Shown: positions 9,455 to 21,756, numbered from the stretch's first letter. The stretch: DNA of 64,000 nucleotides from Saprospiraceae bacterium (GCA_028280415.1 JANQLV010000030.1:1-64000), one strand, 5' to 3'. Program-made: numbers and translations. The notes: generated from the sequence alone by a model not told the origin.

Positions 9455-10066
9455 ATGTTTACAGGCATCATTGAGGCATTAGGAAAAGTCGAAAGACTTG
9501 AAAAGGAAGGAAGCAATTTGCACCTGACCATTAGCTCTGCGATTTCCGATCAGTTGAAAATAGATCAAAGTGTCAGTCATAATGGAGTGTGTTTGACCGT
9601 AATAGAGCAAAAAGAAGATTTTCATATTGTAACGGCAATTGAAGAAACGCTGAAACGTACGAATCTGGAGGCATTGCAAATAGGTGAAGCCGTTAATCTG
9701 GAAAGAGCCATGCAATCATCAGCCCGGCTCGATGGCCATATGGTTCAGGGCCATGTTGATGCGACAGCTACTTGTCTGGCAGTAGAGGAAAAAGAAGGCA
9801 GTTGGTATTTTAAATTTGATTATAAACCTAGTCCGGAGCATTTATTAGTAGACAAGGGTTCGATCTGTATCAATGGAGTAAGTCTTACCGTAGTGGAACC
9901 GACCGATACTACTTTTTCGGTAGCGATCATTCCCTATACTTATGCACATACCACTTTTAATTGCCTCAATCCGGGGGATAAGGTCAATTTGGAGTTCGAT
10001 ATTATTGGAAAATATGTTGGTAAGTATTTTCAAACATATAAGAACGCTTTTTTGAAAGAAGTCTAG
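9455..10066 (+). CDS. ribE: Riboflavin synthase, alpha subunit
   Basis: It dismutates two 6,7-dimethyl-8-ribityllumazine molecules into riboflavin and a pyrimidinedione. The 203-aa protein consists of two homologous lumazine-binding barrels: repeat 1 starts MFTGIIEALGKV with VCLTV near 45-50, and repeat 2 (about 98-190) has GHVDATA and ICINGVSLTV. Length and start are typical. It is not next to other rib genes. Some authors use the symbol ribC for this family. A shared terminator with rpoC lies downstream. Confidence 0.96.
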   Translation: MFTGIIEALGKVERLEKEGSNLHLTISSAISDQLKIDQSVSHNGVCLTVIEQKEDFHIVTAIEETLKRTNLEALQIGEAVNLERAMQSSARLDGHMVQGHVDATATCLAVEEKEGSWYFKFDYKPSPEHLLVDKGSICINGVSLTVVEPTDTTFSVAIIPYTYAHTTFNCLNPGDKVNLEFDIIGKYVGKYFQTYKNAFLKEV

Positions 10067-10097
10067 AAGTTTAAAATTTCCAGTATTCTATAAACAT

Positions 10098-10136
10098 AAA
10101 AAAGGGGACACTCTTCAAGAGCATCCCCTTTTTATA
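10098..10136. terminator. Bidirectional terminator between ribE and rpoC
   Basis: An A-run, GGGGA, an inner CTCT/AGAG helix, TCCCC and a T-run form a symmetrical hairpin that can end ribE on the plus strand and the ribosomal protein-RNA polymerase operon on the minus strand. Confidence 0.85.
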
Positions 10137-10163
10137 TTTTAGGAAATGGATGGTTTATGAATA

Positions 10164-13100
10164 TTAATCCATTTCTTCTACTTCTTCGAAATGAGCTCTA
10201 CGTGCCTGTTGTGCATCATAAGCTTCCTGACTAAGTACTCTGATCTTATCGTATCTTCTCATACCTGTACCCGCCGGGATCTTCTTACCAACAATCACAT
10301 TCTCTTTCAGACCATCCAGGAAGTCTCGTTTAGCAGCAATAGCCGCCTGACTAAGTACTTTCGTTGTTTCCTGGAAGGAAGCTGCTGAAATCCAGCTATA
10401 TACTCCAAGAGAAGATTTGGTGATACCTTGCAGCAATGGACTAGACGTAGCAGACACCGCATCACGGTATTTCACAATAGCCTTATCATTGCGTTTCAGG
10501 TAAGAATTCTCTTCTCTTAGTTGACGAAGTGTAACCAGTTGACCAGGCTTAAGTTTAGTAGAATCCCCTGCATCCTCAACGAATTTTTTATCAAAAATCC
10601 AGTCATTCTGCTCCAGGAATTCATATTTCTCTACTGCTTCACCTTCCAAAAAGTGTGTATCTCCCGGATCTTCGATCTGTACTCTGCGCATCATTTGACG
10701 AACGATAACTTCAATGTGCTTATCATTGATCGTAATCCCCTGAGATCGGTATACTTCCTGAACCCCATTCACCAAATAATACTGAACGGCACCAGGCCCT
10801 TTGATATTCAATATATCTCTTGGCGCAATGGCTCCATCTGATAAAGGCATTCCTGCTCTAACGAAGTCTCCTTCCTGAACCAATACGTGCTTGGAAAGCC
10901 CGACAAGGTATTTACGCTTCTGTCCACTCTTTTCATCCTCAACGAATACCTCACGATTACCACGTTTAATTTTACCGAAAGAAACAACACCATCAATTTC
11001 TGCAGTAGTTGCAGGATTAGAAGGATTACGCGCTTCAAATAACTCCGTTACTCTTGGAAGTCCACCCGTGATATCCTGGATTTTTCCAAGTTTACGTGGA
11101 ATCTTAACGATTTTCTGTCCTGCTTTCACACTGGCACCTTCCTCGATAGAAATATAAGCGCCTACCGGGAGGTTATAACTCTTCATCGTTTCTCCTTTCT
11201 TATCAACAATGTTGATGGTAGGAATCATTCGTTTATTCTTGCTCTCAATGATTACTTTTTCTGCGTATCCAGTCTGATCATCTCTTTCCATTCGGAAAGT
11301 GGTACCTTCTATAATATCTTCAAACTGCGCAATCCCCGAAAACTCAGAAACGATTACCGCATTAAACGGATCCCATTCACAAATCACCTCTCCTTTATCA
11401 ATCTTCTGTCCGTCTTTTACATGCAGAGTTGCTCCATAAGGAATGTGATTTGATCCAAATACTTTTCCTGTAGTTTCATCTACTATTCTCGCTTCACCAG
11501 CTCTCGAAAGTACGATGTTAATGGCATTTCCTTCATCATCAGTAGAAGCGGTAGTTCTTACTCCATCGAATTCAATTCTTCCTGCAAATTTAGAAGAGAG
11601 CTCTGAATCCGTTTTTGAAACCGTTGCAATACCACCAACGTGGAAAGTACGAAGTGTCAACTGTGTACCCGGCTCTCCAATGGATTGTGCAGCTATAATA
11701 CCTACTGCATCTCCCATTTCAGCATTTCTACCCGTTGCCAGGTTTTTACCATAACACTTATTACAAACACCTCGTTTCGTTTCACAAGTCAGTACAGAAC
11801 GAATCGTCACCATTTCAACTCCTGCCTCTTCAATATAATCTGCCATTGCACGATTAATATATTCTCCCGAAGCAATAATTAACTCATCCGTTACAGGATG
11901 GACTACATCATGCAATGTAAATCGACCTTCAATTCTGTCTGAAAGATTTTGGATAATCTTTTCATTATCTTTTAAGGCCGTAGTATCGATACCTCTTAGC
12001 GTATTACAATCTTCTTCCCGAATTACAACATCTTGTGATACATCCACTAAACGACGAGTAAGGTATCCCGCATCAGCCGTTTTCAATGCTGTATCCGCCA
12101 AACCTTTCCGCGCACCGTGCGTAGAAATGAAGTATTCAAGTACCGAAAGACCATCAACGAAGTTGGATAAGATCGGGTTTTCGATAATTGCACCACCTGT
12201 ATCACCGGACTTTCTCGGTTTAGCCATCAATCCTCTTAGTCCACATAGCTGCTTAATCTGCTGCTTGGAACCACGAGCACCACTATCCAGCATCATATAC
12301 ACGGAGTTAAACCCTTGTTTATGCTCGGCCAGTTCTTTCATCAGGTTATCTGTAATCCGGTTATCCGCAAAGGTCCATTTGTCAATAATCTGATTGTAGC
12401 GTTCGTTATTGGTAATCAATCCAAGGTTGTAATTATCCCAAACTTCATCAACTTGTGCCTGTGCCGATTCCAAAGTACTCGCTTTCACTGTAGGAGTGAT
12501 CAAATCACCCAGGTTGAAAGAAAGACCTCCTTTATAGGACCAAAGGAATCCAAGTTCTTTGATACTGTCTAAAAACGTTGCTGTAATTGCAAAGTTTGTA
12601 CGTTCGATTACTCCACTGATCACCTTTTTCAAATTCTTCTTGGTCATTACCTCATTTACAAAAGGTACGCCTTCCGGTACGGCCTGGTTAAAGATAATCC
12701 GGCCAACCGTTGTTTCCACTCTTTCACGAACAGGATTCCCCTCTTTATCGATAGTTTCGATTCTTACGGTTACACTTGCGTGTAAGCTTACTCTTTCTTC
12801 ATTATAAGCAATAATAGCCTCTTCCGGAGAATAGAAAATTTTACCTTCCCCCTGAACATCATTATCCTCGGCAGCTTTACGTTGTTTAGTCAGGTAATAA
12901 AGCCCCAGTACCATATCCTGAGAAGGAAGGGTAATTGGAGAGCCATCTTGAGGGTTAAGCATATTATGTGATGCCAACATAAGCACCTGCGCTTCGAGAA
13001 TAGCTGCATGGCTCAATGGCACATGCACCGCCATTTGGTCACCGTCAAAGTCTGCGTTAAAAGCACCACATACCAGAGGGTGAAGCTGGATAGCCTTTCC

Positions 13101-14474
13101 TTCAATCAGTTTGGGCTGGAAAGCCTGAATAGAAAGACGGTGCAGCGTAGGAGCACGGTTAAGCATCACCGGATGTCCTTTCAAAATATTTTCTAAAATC
13201 TCCCAAATTACCGGGTCCTTGCGATCAACCAGTTTTTTAGCAGATTTAACCGTTTTTACAATTCCTCTTTCAATTAGCTTTCTGATAACGAAAGGTTTAA
13301 ACAATTCAGCGGCCATACCTTTTGGAATACCACATTCGTGTAGTTTAAGCGTTGGTCCCACTACGATTACAGAACGACCGGAATAATCAACCCGTTTTCC
13401 AAGAAGGTTTTGACGGAAACGCCCTTGTTTACCCTTTAAAATATCACTCAAGGATTTCAAAGCACGTCCACCTTCTGCTTTAACCGCATTAGATTTACGA
13501 GAGTTATCAAAAAGGGAATCAACAGCCTCCTGAAGCATTCTCTTTTCATTTCGAAGGATAACCTCCGGAGCTTTGATCTCTAAAAGTCTCTTCAAACGGT
13601 TATTACGAATAATTACTCTACGATATAAATCATTCAAATCAGAACTGGCGAAACGTCCACCATCAAGAGGTACTAATGGTCTCAATTCTGGCGGCACAAC
13701 CGGCAGGTATTGAATGACTGCCCATTCGGGACGATTCTCTATTCTGGTTAATCCATCCCGGAAAGCCTCTACCACTCTCAATCGCTTCAATGCTTCTGAC
13801 TTACGTTGTTGGGAAGTTTCATTCGCTGCCTGGTGTCGAAGGTCGTAAGACAGTTGATCCAAATCCAGTCTCATCAAAAGATCGCGAACTGCATCAGCTC
13901 CCATCTTGGCGATGAACTTTTGAGGATCATCATCTTCCAACATTTGATTTTCTTTTGGAAGAGCCTCAAGGATTTCAAGGTATTCTTCTTCCGTAAGTAA
14001 ATCCATTTTATTAACGCCTTCCGCTTCCTTAATACCAGCCTGTATCACTACATATCTTTCGTAGTAAATAATGGTTTCCAGTTTCTTAGAAGAAAGACCT
14101 AATAAGTAACCAATTTTATTCGGTAATGATTTGAAGAACCAAATATGTACAACCGGGACGACCAGTTTGATATGTCCCATTCGCTCTCTACGTACTTTCT
14201 TTTCCGTAACTTCCACTCCACAACGATCACATACAATCCCTTTATAACGAATACGTTTGTATTTACCGCAGTAACATTCATAATCCTTTACGGGGCCGAA
14301 AATACGCTCACAGAATAAACCGTCTCGTTCTGGCTTGTAAGAACGATAGTTAATAGTTTCTGGTTTAAGCACTTCGCCATACGACCTTTCCAGAATATCA
14401 TCTGGGGAGGACAAGCTAATAGTGATTCTATCAAAGTGCTTTTTTTGTTTTTGATTATTCTTTTTAAAAGGCAT
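10164..14474 (-). CDS. rpoC: DNA-directed RNA polymerase subunit beta'
   Basis: This is the catalytic largest subunit of RNA polymerase. The 1436-aa length fits Bacteroidota. Visible landmarks are the N-terminal zinc ribbon cysteines Cys67, Cys69, Cys82 and Cys85, the active-site magnesium motif NADFDGDQ near residues 472-479, the second zinc site (CNTLRG, CETKRG, CNK, CYGK between about 820 and 905), the bridge/trigger region around [19 protein letters not shown], and the C-terminal dock segment. It lies 52 bases after rpoB in the same operon. The coding strand is intact. Confidence 0.99.
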   Translation of the reverse strand: MPFKKNNQKQKKHFDRITISLSSPDDILERSYGEVLKPETINYRSYKPERDGLFCERIFGPVKDYECYCGKYKRIRYKGIVCDRCGVEVTEKKVRRERMGHIKLVVPVVHIWFFKSLPNKIGYLLGLSSKKLETIIYYERYVVIQAGIKEAEGVNKMDLLTEEEYLEILEALPKENQMLEDDDPQKFIAKMGADAVRDLLMRLDLDQLSYDLRHQAANETSQQRKSEALKRLRVVEAFRDGLTRIENRPEWAVIQYLPVVPPELRPLVPLDGGRFASSDLNDLYRRVIIRNNRLKRLLEIKAPEVILRNEKRMLQEAVDSLFDNSRKSNAVKAEGGRALKSLSDILKGKQGRFRQNLLGKRVDYSGRSVIVVGPTLKLHECGIPKGMAAELFKPFVIRKLIERGIVKTVKSAKKLVDRKDPVIWEILENILKGHPVMLNRAPTLHRLSIQAFQPKLIEGKAIQLHPLVCGAFNADFDGDQMAVHVPLSHAAILEAQVLMLASHNMLNPQDGSPITLPSQDMVLGLYYLTKQRKAAEDNDVQGEGKIFYSPEEAIIAYNEERVSLHASVTVRIETIDKEGNPVRERVETTVGRIIFNQAVPEGVPFVNEVMTKKNLKKVISGVIERTNFAITATFLDSIKELGFLWSYKGGLSFNLGDLITPTVKASTLESAQAQVDEVWDNYNLGLITNNERYNQIIDKWTFADNRITDNLMKELAEHKQGFNSVYMMLDSGARGSKQQIKQLCGLRGLMAKPRKSGDTGGAIIENPILSNFVDGLSVLEYFISTHGARKGLADTALKTADAGYLTRRLVDVSQDVVIREEDCNTLRGIDTTALKDNEKIIQNLSDRIEGRFTLHDVVHPVTDELIIASGEYINRAMADYIEEAGVEMVTIRSVLTCETKRGVCNKCYGKNLATGRNAEMGDAVGIIAAQSIGEPGTQLTLRTFHVGGIATVSKTDSELSSKFAGRIEFDGVRTTASTDDEGNAINIVLSRAGEARIVDETTGKVFGSNHIPYGATLHVKDGQKIDKGEVICEWDPFNAVIVSEFSGIAQFEDIIEGTTFRMERDDQTGYAEKVIIESKNKRMIPTINIVDKKGETMKSYNLPVGAYISIEEGASVKAGQKIVKIPRKLGKIQDITGGLPRVTELFEARNPSNPATTAEIDGVVSFGKIKRGNREVFVEDEKSGQKRKYLVGLSKHVLVQEGDFVRAGMPLSDGAIAPRDILNIKGPGAVQYYLVNGVQEVYRSQGITINDKHIEVIVRQMMRRVQIEDPGDTHFLEGEAVEKYEFLEQNDWIFDKKFVEDAGDSTKLKPGQLVTLRQLREENSYLKRNDKAIVKYRDAVSATSSPLLQGITKSSLGVYSWISAASFQETTKVLSQAAIAAKRDFLDGLKENVIVGKKIPAGTGMRRYDKIRVLSQEAYDAQQARRAHFEEVEEMD

Positions 14475-14526
14475 ATCAAAATATTTGAATCAGCAGGAGT
14501 TATTAGCTCCTGCCAATAATGATTTT

Positions 14527-17500
14527 TTAATCAAATTTCACATCCAAAGCTAGTCCACGCAATTCGTGAATCAATACATTGAAGGATTCAGGAATATTTG
14601 GCTCGGGAAGATTATCTCCCTTCACAATCGCTTCATAAGCTTTAGCACGGCCAATAATGTCGTCAGACTTGATGGTCAGTAACTCCTGCAGGATGCTGGA
14701 TGCACCGAAGGCTTCCAGAGCCCATACCTCCATCTCTCCAAAACGCTGACCACCGAATTGAGCTTTACCACCCAATGGCTGTTGAGTAATCAAAGAGTAT
14801 GGCCCAATTGAACGAGCGTGCATCTTATCATCAACCATGTGTGATAATTTCAACATGTAGATCACACCTACAGTCGCTTGCTGATGGAATCTATCCCCGG
14901 TCTCCCCATCATAAAGATACGTTTGACCAAAAGTAGGTAATCCCGCTTTTTGGATGTATTCTTCAATTTCGTCGGACTTGGCACCATCAAAGATCGGTGT
15001 AGAAAACTTCAGATCAAGTTTTTCCCCTGCCCATCCAAGTACAGTTTCGAATATCTGTCCAAGATTCATACGGGAAGGTACTCCGAGTGGATTAAGAACG
15101 ATATCTACTGGTGTCCCGTCATCAAGGAACGGCATATCTTCCTGTCGTACAATTCTGGAAACAATTCCCTTGTTTCCGTGACGACCGGCAAGTTTATCTC
15201 CCACTTTTAGCTTACGCTTTTTAGCCAGATAAACTTTAGCCAGCTTTAATACACCTGCCGGTAGCTCATCTCCAATACTAATATTGAATTTCTCACGCTT
15301 ATACCGTCCTACTTCTTCATTAACTTTTATGCTATAATTATGAAGCAACCGCGCGATCAATCCATTTATGTGATCATCATCTGTCCAGTTAGAATAATCA
15401 ACTGTTGAATAATCAATTTTCTTAAGTACTGCGCTATTGAACTTGGTTCCATTTTGGATCATCACCTCATTATAGATACTCTTGACCCCTTGTGAAACTT
15501 TGCCCTTGATTAAGGTTAATAATTTGTCGACCAAAATCGTTTTCAACTCATTAACGGCAATAGCATGTTGATCATCCAGCTTGGAAAGCAATTCTTTTTC
15601 CTGCGCTTTTTGAACTTTATCCTTTTTAGCTCTTGCGAAAAGTTGTTTATTAATGATGATCCCTTTAGTAGAAGGTGGTGCTTTCAGAGAAGCATCCTTG
15701 ACATCTCCGGCTTTATCTCCGAAAATCGCACGAAGTAATTTTTCTTCCGGGGTAGGGTCGGATTCTCCTTTAGGCGTGATCTTTCCAATCAGGATATCCC
15801 CTTCTTTAATCCATGCACCAACTCTGATAATTCCATTTTCATCAAGGTCTTTTGTTGCATCTTCACTAACGTTAGGAATATCGTTTGTCAGCTCTTCTTC
15901 CCCAAGTTTGGTATCCCGAACATCCAGTTCGAAGTGTTCAATATGAAGAGAAGTAAAGATATCTTCACGAACTACTCTTTCAGAAAGCACAATCGCATCC
16001 TCAAAGTTATACCCTTTCCAAGGCATAAAGGCCACTTTAAGGTTTTGCCCAAGCGCCAGTTCTCCTTTATCCGTCGCATAACCATCGCAAAGAATTTGAT
16101 CTTTCTCTACTCTCATCCCCTTTCTGACAATCGGCTTAAGATTGATACAAGTCCCTTGATTGGTTCTTTGGAACTTGATCAGTTTATATGCTTTTCTATT
16201 ATCTTCAAAGGAAACCAGCTGATCTTCTTCTGACCGGTCATAACGGATCACTACTTCATTTGCATCAACATATTCTACTACACCATCTCCTTCGGCATTA
16301 ATCAACATTCGAGAGTCAATTGCTACTTTTCCTTCCAGGCCGGTCCCTACAATTGGAGAGCTAGGCTTCAATAGAGGTACTGCCTGACGTTGCATATTGG
16401 AGCCCATAAGAGCCCGGTTTGCATCATCATTTTCAAGAAAAGGAATCATCGATGCTGAAACTCCTACAATCTGGTTAGGAGCAACGTCCATGTATTCAAT
16501 TTCGTTTGGAGCCAATACCGGGAAATCTCCATGCTCTCTACACTTGATACGGTCGGAAACAAAAGCGCCTTTTGTATCAATCGGTGCATTAGCCTGAGCA
16601 ATTTTCTTAAAGTCTTCTCCTTCTGCGGATAAATACTCTGCTTCGGATTTCACATCTACAACACCTTTATTCACTTTGCGATAAGGTGTTTCCAGGAATC
16701 CCATTTTATTAACCTTGGCATGTACGCAGAGCGTAGAAATCAGACCAATATTGGGTCCCTCCGGCGTCTCAATGGTACAAAGACGGCCATAGTGAGAATA
16801 GTGAACGTCACGAACCTCGAAACCGGCACGCTCTCTGGAAAGACCACCTGGTCCAAGTGCAGAAATACGGCGTTTATGCGTAATCTCCGATAATGGATTT
16901 GTTTGATCCAGAAACTGAGATAATTGGCTGGTACCGAAGAATGAATTGATCACGGAAGACAGTGTTCTGGCGTTGATCAAATCGATCGGAGTGAAGACCT
17001 CATTATCCCGGACATTCATTCTTTCGCGAATTGTTCTGGCCATACGTGCCAAACCGACACCAAACTGAGCGTATAACTGTTCACCTACGGTACGAACTCT
17101 ACGATTACTTAAGTGATCGATATCATCGATTTCCGCTTTTTGGTTCATCAAATTAACCAAATACTTTACAATCAAAATGATATCTTCCTTCGTCAGAACC
17201 AATACATCTTTGTCTGTATCCAGTTTAAGTTTACGGTTGATTTTGTATCGACCAACTTCTCCAAGATTATACCTTTTATCAGAGAAGAATAATTTATCAA
17301 TAATTCCTCGAGCTGTTTCCTCATCGGGTGGATCCGTACCTCTAAGTTGACGATAAATATATTGTACTGCTTCCATTTCAGAACTGGAAGGATCTTTTTG
17401 AAGTGTATTGTAAATGATGGAATAATCCACATCAATATCTTCTCTTTGCAGGATAACCGTTTCGGTATCAGCCTCCAGGATCAGACCAATATTTTCTTCA

Positions 17501-18345
17501 TCGAGTACAATATCTCGCTCAAGGATAATTTCATTTCTTTCAATTGTTACTACTTCGCCTGTATCCTCATCCACAAAATCCTCCGTCCATTTTTTCAAAA
17601 CACGGGCGGCCAGTTTACGACCAATTGCTTTAGTCAAATCTTTTTTAGTTGCGGAAATTTCTTCTGCCAAATCAAAAAGATCCAGAATAGCTTTATCAGA
17701 ATCATATCCAATAGCTCTAAGCAAGGTGGTAACCGGGAATTTCTTTTTACGATCGATGTAAGCGTACATTACCGTATTGATATCAGTGGCAAACTCCATC
17801 CAGGCGCCTTTGAAAGGAATCACTCTGGCAGAATAAATCTTTGTTCCGTTAGGGTGAAAACTTTGGCCAAAGAATACCCCTGGAGAGCGGTGCAACTGAG
17901 ATACAATGACACGTTCTGCTCCATTGATCACGAAAGTACCTTTAGGTGTCATATAAGGAATATTACCTAAAAATACATCTTGAACAATAGTTTGGAAATC
18001 TACGTGTTCTTCATCATTACAAGAAAGCCGAAGTTTGGCTTTCAGAGGTACGCTATAAGTCAATCCTCTTTGCATACACTCTTCAATACTATATCGCGGA
18101 GGGTCGACAAAATAATCCAGAAATTCAAGGACGAAAATATTTCTAGCGTCCGTAATAGGGAAGTTTTCTTGAAAAACTCTATAAAGCCCTTCATTCATTC
18201 TATTCTCGGGAGTCGTCTCGAGCTGGAAGAATTCTTTAAAGGATTTCAGTTGGATTTCAAGCAAATCGGGGTATGCGGAACCGAGTTTAATCTTTCCGAA
18301 GTTTACTCGTTCTGCATGTGCTTGAGCAATACCTTTAGATGCCAT
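14527..18345 (-). CDS. rpoB: DNA-directed RNA polymerase subunit beta
   Basis: This is the second large RNA polymerase subunit, forming the fork loop and the rifampicin pocket. It has 1272 aa. The rifampicin-region landmarks [25 protein letters not shown] and the [18 protein letters not shown] segment are intact, without the common resistance substitutions (Asp, His and Ser positions look wild type). Further landmarks are [25 protein letters not shown] and the C-terminal [24 protein letters not shown]. It starts at ATG with MASKGIA. A hairpin-bearing spacer of 184 bases separates it from rplL. Confidence 0.99.
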   Translation of the reverse strand: MASKGIAQAHAERVNFGKIKLGSAYPDLLEIQLKSFKEFFQLETTPENRMNEGLYRVFQENFPITDARNIFVLEFLDYFVDPPRYSIEECMQRGLTYSVPLKAKLRLSCNDEEHVDFQTIVQDVFLGNIPYMTPKGTFVINGAERVIVSQLHRSPGVFFGQSFHPNGTKIYSARVIPFKGAWMEFATDINTVMYAYIDRKKKFPVTTLLRAIGYDSDKAILDLFDLAEEISATKKDLTKAIGRKLAARVLKKWTEDFVDEDTGEVVTIERNEIILERDIVLDEENIGLILEADTETVILQREDIDVDYSIIYNTLQKDPSSSEMEAVQYIYRQLRGTDPPDEETARGIIDKLFFSDKRYNLGEVGRYKINRKLKLDTDKDVLVLTKEDIILIVKYLVNLMNQKAEIDDIDHLSNRRVRTVGEQLYAQFGVGLARMARTIRERMNVRDNEVFTPIDLINARTLSSVINSFFGTSQLSQFLDQTNPLSEITHKRRISALGPGGLSRERAGFEVRDVHYSHYGRLCTIETPEGPNIGLISTLCVHAKVNKMGFLETPYRKVNKGVVDVKSEAEYLSAEGEDFKKIAQANAPIDTKGAFVSDRIKCREHGDFPVLAPNEIEYMDVAPNQIVGVSASMIPFLENDDANRALMGSNMQRQAVPLLKPSSPIVGTGLEGKVAIDSRMLINAEGDGVVEYVDANEVVIRYDRSEEDQLVSFEDNRKAYKLIKFQRTNQGTCINLKPIVRKGMRVEKDQILCDGYATDKGELALGQNLKVAFMPWKGYNFEDAIVLSERVVREDIFTSLHIEHFELDVRDTKLGEEELTNDIPNVSEDATKDLDENGIIRVGAWIKEGDILIGKITPKGESDPTPEEKLLRAIFGDKAGDVKDASLKAPPSTKGIIINKQLFARAKKDKVQKAQEKELLSKLDDQHAIAVNELKTILVDKLLTLIKGKVSQGVKSIYNEVMIQNGTKFNSAVLKKIDYSTVDYSNWTDDDHINGLIARLLHNYSIKVNEEVGRYKREKFNISIGDELPAGVLKLAKVYLAKKRKLKVGDKLAGRHGNKGIVSRIVRQEDMPFLDDGTPVDIVLNPLGVPSRMNLGQIFETVLGWAGEKLDLKFSTPIFDGAKSDEIEEYIQKAGLPTFGQTYLYDGETGDRFHQQATVGVIYMLKLSHMVDDKMHARSIGPYSLITQQPLGGKAQFGGQRFGEMEVWALEAFGASSILQELLTIKSDDIIGRAKAYEAIVKGDNLPEPNIPESFNVLIHELRGLALDVKFD

Positions 18346-18423
18346 TTATAAAGTGTTAGATTAATGCTTATAAATAAAAAAAGCACGTATATGTAAAGAA
18401 CAAATACTAAATAAGACAACAAT

Positions 18424-18458
18424 AGGCCTAGCCAGAATATACAATACTGGCTAAGCCT
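18424..18458 (-). promoter_or_regulatory. Hairpin in the rplL-rpoB spacer, candidate attenuator
   Basis: AGGC-TAGCCAG pairs with CTGGCTA-GCCT around an 11-nt loop in the middle of the spacer; no T-run follows on the transcribed strand. In E. coli a partial terminator at the same place lowers rpoBC output relative to the ribosomal proteins. Here that function is inferred from position and structure. RNA processing is the alternative. Confidence 0.5.
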
Positions 18459-18529
18459 CCTGTTAGATTATTATCGATATAGAACCTATAAATTCTGGTC
18501 ATTGAAATGCTTTGGTGAATGAATTCGAA

Positions 18530-18913
18530 TTATTTCAATTCAACTTCAGCACCAACAGCTTCAAGAGCAGCTTTGATAGTTTCTGCTTCTTCTTTAGGAA
18601 CTCCTTGCTTAATTGGGCCCGGAGCGCCATCAACTAACTCTTTAGCCTCTTTAAGACCAAGACCAGTAATTGTTTTAACTTCTTTTACAACTTTAAGTTT
18701 AGCTGCACCAGCTGAATTCAAGACAACATCAAATTCAGTTTTCTCAGCTGCTCCACCAGCGTCTCCACCTCCAGCTGCCGGACCTGCTGCTACTGCAACT
18801 GCTGCTGCTGCAGGTTCAATACCATATTCATTTTTAAGGATGTCAGCCAACTCGCTTACCTCTTTTACTGTAAGGTTAACAAGCTGTTCTGCAAAATCTT
18901 TTAAATCTGCCAT
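18530..18913 (-). CDS. rplL: 50S ribosomal protein L7/L12
   Basis: This is the multicopy stalk protein of the large subunit, which recruits translation GTPases. It has 127 aa: an N-terminal dimerisation domain ([19 protein letters not shown]), a flexible Ala/Gly/Pro hinge (about 36-57), and the C-terminal domain with the KTEFDVVL and [15 protein letters not shown] segments. Its gene follows rplJ by 74 bases and precedes rpoB, as in other bacteria. Confidence 0.98.
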   Translation of the reverse strand: MADLKDFAEQLVNLTVKEVSELADILKNEYGIEPAAAAVAVAAGPAAGGGDAGGAAEKTEFDVVLNSAGAAKLKVVKEVKTITGLGLKEAKELVDGAPGPIKQGVPKEEAETIKAALEAVGAEVELK

Positions 18914-18987
18914 TTTGAACAGTTTTTAAATTTTAATTAATTAAATTCTTTTTATAAAGACGTATAACTTGGAAGCCGAACCAATAA

Positions 18988-19518
18988 TTACTCTTCTCCT
19001 CTTTCTTCCAGTGCTTTTAACAAGCCCGAGAGCGTAGAACCACCGGATTGCAATGCGCTAATAACATTCTTAGCAGGTGATTGCAGAAGTGTAATAACTT
19101 CTCCGATAAGATCCTCTTTAGATTTGAGTTGAGCAAGACTTTTTAACTGATCATCACCAATATAAACTGCGGTATCGATATAAGCCGCTTTAAGAATTGG
19201 TCGATCAGAACCTTTTCTAAATTCTTCGATGATCTTAGCAGGCACATTAGCAGTTTCGGTAAACATAATTGCTGTAGGCCCTTTAAGTGCATCATACAAT
19301 GGGGCATAGCCTTTTTCTTCAGAAGAATCTTCCAAAGCTTTTTTGGCCAAGGTGTTTTTAACAACTTTCATTTCAACACCTTTCTCAAAGCAAAGTCCTC
19401 TAAATTTAGTGACTTGCTCTACGGTCATAGTTGAAGCATCCGTTAAGTAAAAGAATGAATTATTACTAAACTTCTCCTTCAATTCCGCAATTGCAGTAGT
19501 TTTTTCTGCTCTTGTCAT
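18988..19518 (-). CDS. rplJ: 50S ribosomal protein L10
   Basis: L10 anchors the L7/L12 dimers to the ribosome. The 176-aa length is normal. The N-terminal part (MTRAEKTTAIAELKEKF) and the VVKNTLAKKAL rRNA-binding segment are clear, and the C-terminal helix that binds L7/L12 is present. Only 21 bases separate it from rplA, so there is no room for an E. coli-style L10-binding leader directly ahead of it. Any autoregulation would need a site elsewhere. Confidence 0.98.
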   Translation of the reverse strand: MTRAEKTTAIAELKEKFSNNSFFYLTDASTMTVEQVTKFRGLCFEKGVEMKVVKNTLAKKALEDSSEEKGYAPLYDALKGPTAIMFTETANVPAKIIEEFRKGSDRPILKAAYIDTAVYIGDDQLKSLAQLKSKEDLIGEVITLLQSPAKNVISALQSGGSTLSGLLKALEERGEE

Positions 19519-19539
19519 TTTTAGATAGTTTTATTCTTG

Positions 19540-20232
19540 TTACTTAATAGATTTAGTATCAACTTTGATCCCGGGGCTCATTGTAGACGCCACAGTCAAA
19601 GATTTCATATAAGTTCCTTTTGCAGAAGAAGGTTTAATTCTAATGAGAGTATCTAAAAGCTCTTTAGCATTTCCAACTAAGTTTTCAGGTGAAAATGAAA
19701 CTCGGCCGATAGAATTATGAATAATTCCATACTTATCTACTCTAAAGGAAATTTTACCTTTTTTAACTTCAGAAACAGCGGCAGCAACATTTGGCGTTAC
19801 TGTACCCGTTTTAGGATTAGGCATTAGACCACGAGGCCCTAAAATTCTACCTACTTTTCCTACATGAGCCATAACGTTAGGAGCAGCAATTACCACATCT
19901 ATATCAGTCCAACCGCCCTGGATTTTTTGAACATATTCCTCCAGACCTACATAATCAGCTCCAGCTGCTTTTGCTTCTTCTTCTTTGTCAGGTGTACATA
20001 GAACAAGTACACGCTTGGTTTTTCCAGTACCGTGAGGTAAGGATACCGTCCCTCTCAAAGCCTGATCAGCTTTTCGAGGATCAATGCCAAGTCGAACATG
20101 AATATCGACTGAAGCATCGAATTTAGTAGTATTAATTTCTTTTACAAGAGCCATTGCTTCTGAAAGCGTATACAGTTTATCTGCATCTACTTTTGCGTTA
20201 GCAGCAGCTCTTTTCTTTGAAACTTTTGCCAT
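19540..20232 (-). CDS. rplA: 50S ribosomal protein L1
   Basis: L1 forms the mobile L1 stalk by the ribosomal E site and often represses translation of its own operon. It has 230 aa. The conserved [20 protein letters not shown] and [15 protein letters not shown] motifs are present, as is the [11 protein letters not shown] strand. It follows rplK by 90 bases. I did not identify an L1 operator in the leader. Confidence 0.98.
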   Translation of the reverse strand: MAKVSKKRAAANAKVDADKLYTLSEAMALVKEINTTKFDASVDIHVRLGIDPRKADQALRGTVSLPHGTGKTKRVLVLCTPDKEEEAKAAGADYVGLEEYVQKIQGGWTDIDVVIAAPNVMAHVGKVGRILGPRGLMPNPKTGTVTPNVAAAVSEVKKGKISFRVDKYGIIHNSIGRVSFSPENLVGNAKELLDTLIRIKPSSAKGTYMKSLTVASTMSPGIKVDTKSIK

Positions 20233-20322
20233 TATTTTAATTAATTTAGAGTGAGGTAATTAGCGTTCCGATTTCGACGGAACTCCCTTCGTAAACTGCC
20301 GTTGCAGCTTATTAATCTTTTG

Positions 20323-20778
20323 TTAAGCTTCAGCGGTTTCTTCCCAGGGTGGTGTACCTTTTACGGTAATACCCATGCTTCTGGCCGTACCCGCAACCAT
20401 CTTCATACCAGATTCTACAGTAAATGCATTAAGGTCTGGCATTTTATTTTCCGCAATTACCTTGATTTGATCCCAGGTAACAGAACCGACTTTATTACGG
20501 TTAGATTCTGGAGAACCTTTTTTCAATTTTGCGGCCTCCAGTAACTGAACAGCAGCTGGAGGTGTTTTGATGATGAAGCTAAAAGACTTGTCTTTGAACA
20601 CAGTAATAACAACAGGTAAAACTTTACCTTGCTGATCTTGTGTTTGAGCATTAAATCGTTTACAAAACTCCATAATATTGACCCCTTTCGCACCAAGTGC
20701 AGGACCCACAGGAGGCGCAGGATTAGCTTGACCTCCTCTCACCTGAAGTTTTATAAAACCATCTACTTCTTTTGCCAT
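20323..20778 (-). CDS. rplK: 50S ribosomal protein L11
   Basis: L11 binds the GTPase-associated region of 23S rRNA. It has 151 aa, slightly longer than usual because of a C-terminal extension after KGTPPWEE. The N-terminal domain has the [20 protein letters not shown] loop and the C-terminal RNA-binding domain starts near residue 75. It is the first ribosomal gene of the run, 73 bases downstream of nusG. Confidence 0.98.
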   Translation of the reverse strand: MAKEVDGFIKLQVRGGQANPAPPVGPALGAKGVNIMEFCKRFNAQTQDQQGKVLPVVITVFKDKSFSFIIKTPPAAVQLLEAAKLKKGSPESNRNKVGSVTWDQIKVIAENKMPDLNAFTVESGMKMVAGTARSMGITVKGTPPWEETAEA

Positions 20779-20851
20779 TATTTAAAATTATTTAAATGTT
20801 GACTCTAGGGAAGCTCTCTTACTGAGACTAAAGTCTAGTTATTAATATCTT

Positions 20852-21415
20852 CTATGATTGTTTTTCTACTTGCATGAAGTTGAGTTCTACCTCTGTTCCT
20901 CTTCCAAAAATCTTTACAATAACTTTCAACTTCTTCTTTTCTTCATTAACTTCCTGAATATCCCCTACGAACTCATTGAACGGGCCATCCACAATTTTCA
21001 CAGTTTCTCCAACAATAAACGGTTCAATAAGAGCTTCTCCAATGTCTTGTGATTCATCAACTTTGCCAAGCATTCTGTTTGCTTCCGCTTGTTGCATTGG
21101 AATAGGATTATTTCTACCCAGGAAATGGATCACGTTTGGAATGTTAGCAATTGCCTGAACTATATCACCTTTAAGCTTTTCAGGGTCTGCCTCCAACAGA
21201 ATATAACCTGGAAGGATATTCCTTTCCAGAATTACTTTTTTTCCATTTCGTATTTTATAGACTTTTTCGGATGGGACCAGTACTTGTGTTACAAAGTCCT
21301 TCCAGCCGGATCTTTGAATTTCAAGTTCTATCCTTTCCTTAATTTTTCTTTCTTTCCCACTAATCACTCTCAATGAAAACCATTTTTTCTCTCCGTCCAT
21401 AGTAAGTGGAATCAT
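20852..21415 (-). CDS. nusG: Transcription termination/antitermination protein NusG
   Basis: NusG couples RNA polymerase to Rho or the ribosome. The 187-aa protein has the NGN domain (KKWFSLRVISGKERKI, then LPGYILLEAD) and a C-terminal KOW domain (VGETVKIVDGPFNEFVG). The ATG at 21415 adds MIPLT before a second ATG at 21400 whose product begins MDGEKKW; the shorter start fits the family slightly better. It lies 38 bases after secE. Confidence 0.97.
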   Translation of the reverse strand: MIPLTMDGEKKWFSLRVISGKERKIKERIELEIQRSGWKDFVTQVLVPSEKVYKIRNGKKVILERNILPGYILLEADPEKLKGDIVQAIANIPNVIHFLGRNNPIPMQQAEANRMLGKVDESQDIGEALIEPFIVGETVKIVDGPFNEFVGDIQEVNEEKKKLKVIVKIFGRGTEVELNFMQVEKQS

Positions 21416-21453
21416 TTTAAAATTTAATTTGGAATCGATTATGACAGCTTATG

Positions 21454-21636
21454 CTAGTAAACTAGGTTAAGCACTTGTCTTGAAATCAAATCCATAACAA
21501 ATATAACAAGAGCAATGATCAGAGAAGCAACAAGGACAAGTATGGTACTACTTTGAAGATTCGACCAAGTTGGCCAAGTTACTTTATTAATAAGCTCATT
21601 ATAGCTCTCGATGATATAAAGTCTTAGTTTATCCAT
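21454..21636 (-). CDS. secE: Preprotein translocase subunit SecE
   Basis: SecE is the small membrane subunit that clamps SecY in the Sec translocon. The 60-aa form is the single-spanning type: an amphipathic N-terminal helix with the family signature NKVTWPTW, then one membrane segment (STILVLVASLIIALVIFVM). An upstream in-frame ATG at 21657 would add seven residues but lies inside the tRNA-Trp gene. The ATG at 21636, giving MDKLRLYI, is therefore chosen. It is followed by nusG. Confidence 0.96.
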   Translation of the reverse strand: MDKLRLYIIESYNELINKVTWPTWSNLQSSTILVLVASLIIALVIFVMDLISRQVLNLVY

Positions 21637-21654
21637 TCGATTAAAGTTCAATTG

Positions 21655-21727
21655 CACGGGCAGTAGGGATCGAACCCACGACCTACGGTTTTGGAGACCG
21701 TCGCTCTACCAGCTGAGCTATGCCCGT
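21655..21727 (-). tRNA. tRNA-Trp (CCA anticodon)
   Basis: The 73-nt cloverleaf has a 7-bp acceptor stem ACGGGCA/TGCCCGT, D-arm GCTC/GAGC, anticodon loop CTCCAAA giving anticodon CCA, and T-loop TTCGATC. The 3' CCA is not encoded. It sits between tuf and secE and is probably excised from the shared transcript. Confidence 0.97.
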
Positions 21728-21756
21728 GTGTGTATATGTACAAAATGCTGAGTAAA

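Noticed and set aside
10191..18351. Plus-strand open frames opposite rpoC and rpoB
   Set aside because: They lie wholly inside highly conserved genes and have no recognisable protein motifs.
19519..19539. L10-binding leader ahead of rplJ
   Set aside because: The spacer is only 21 bases, too short for the known leader structure.
21637..21657. Upstream ATG of secE at 21657
   Set aside because: It lies within the tRNA-Trp gene, and the added residues do not match SecE; the ATG at 21636 gives the family start.
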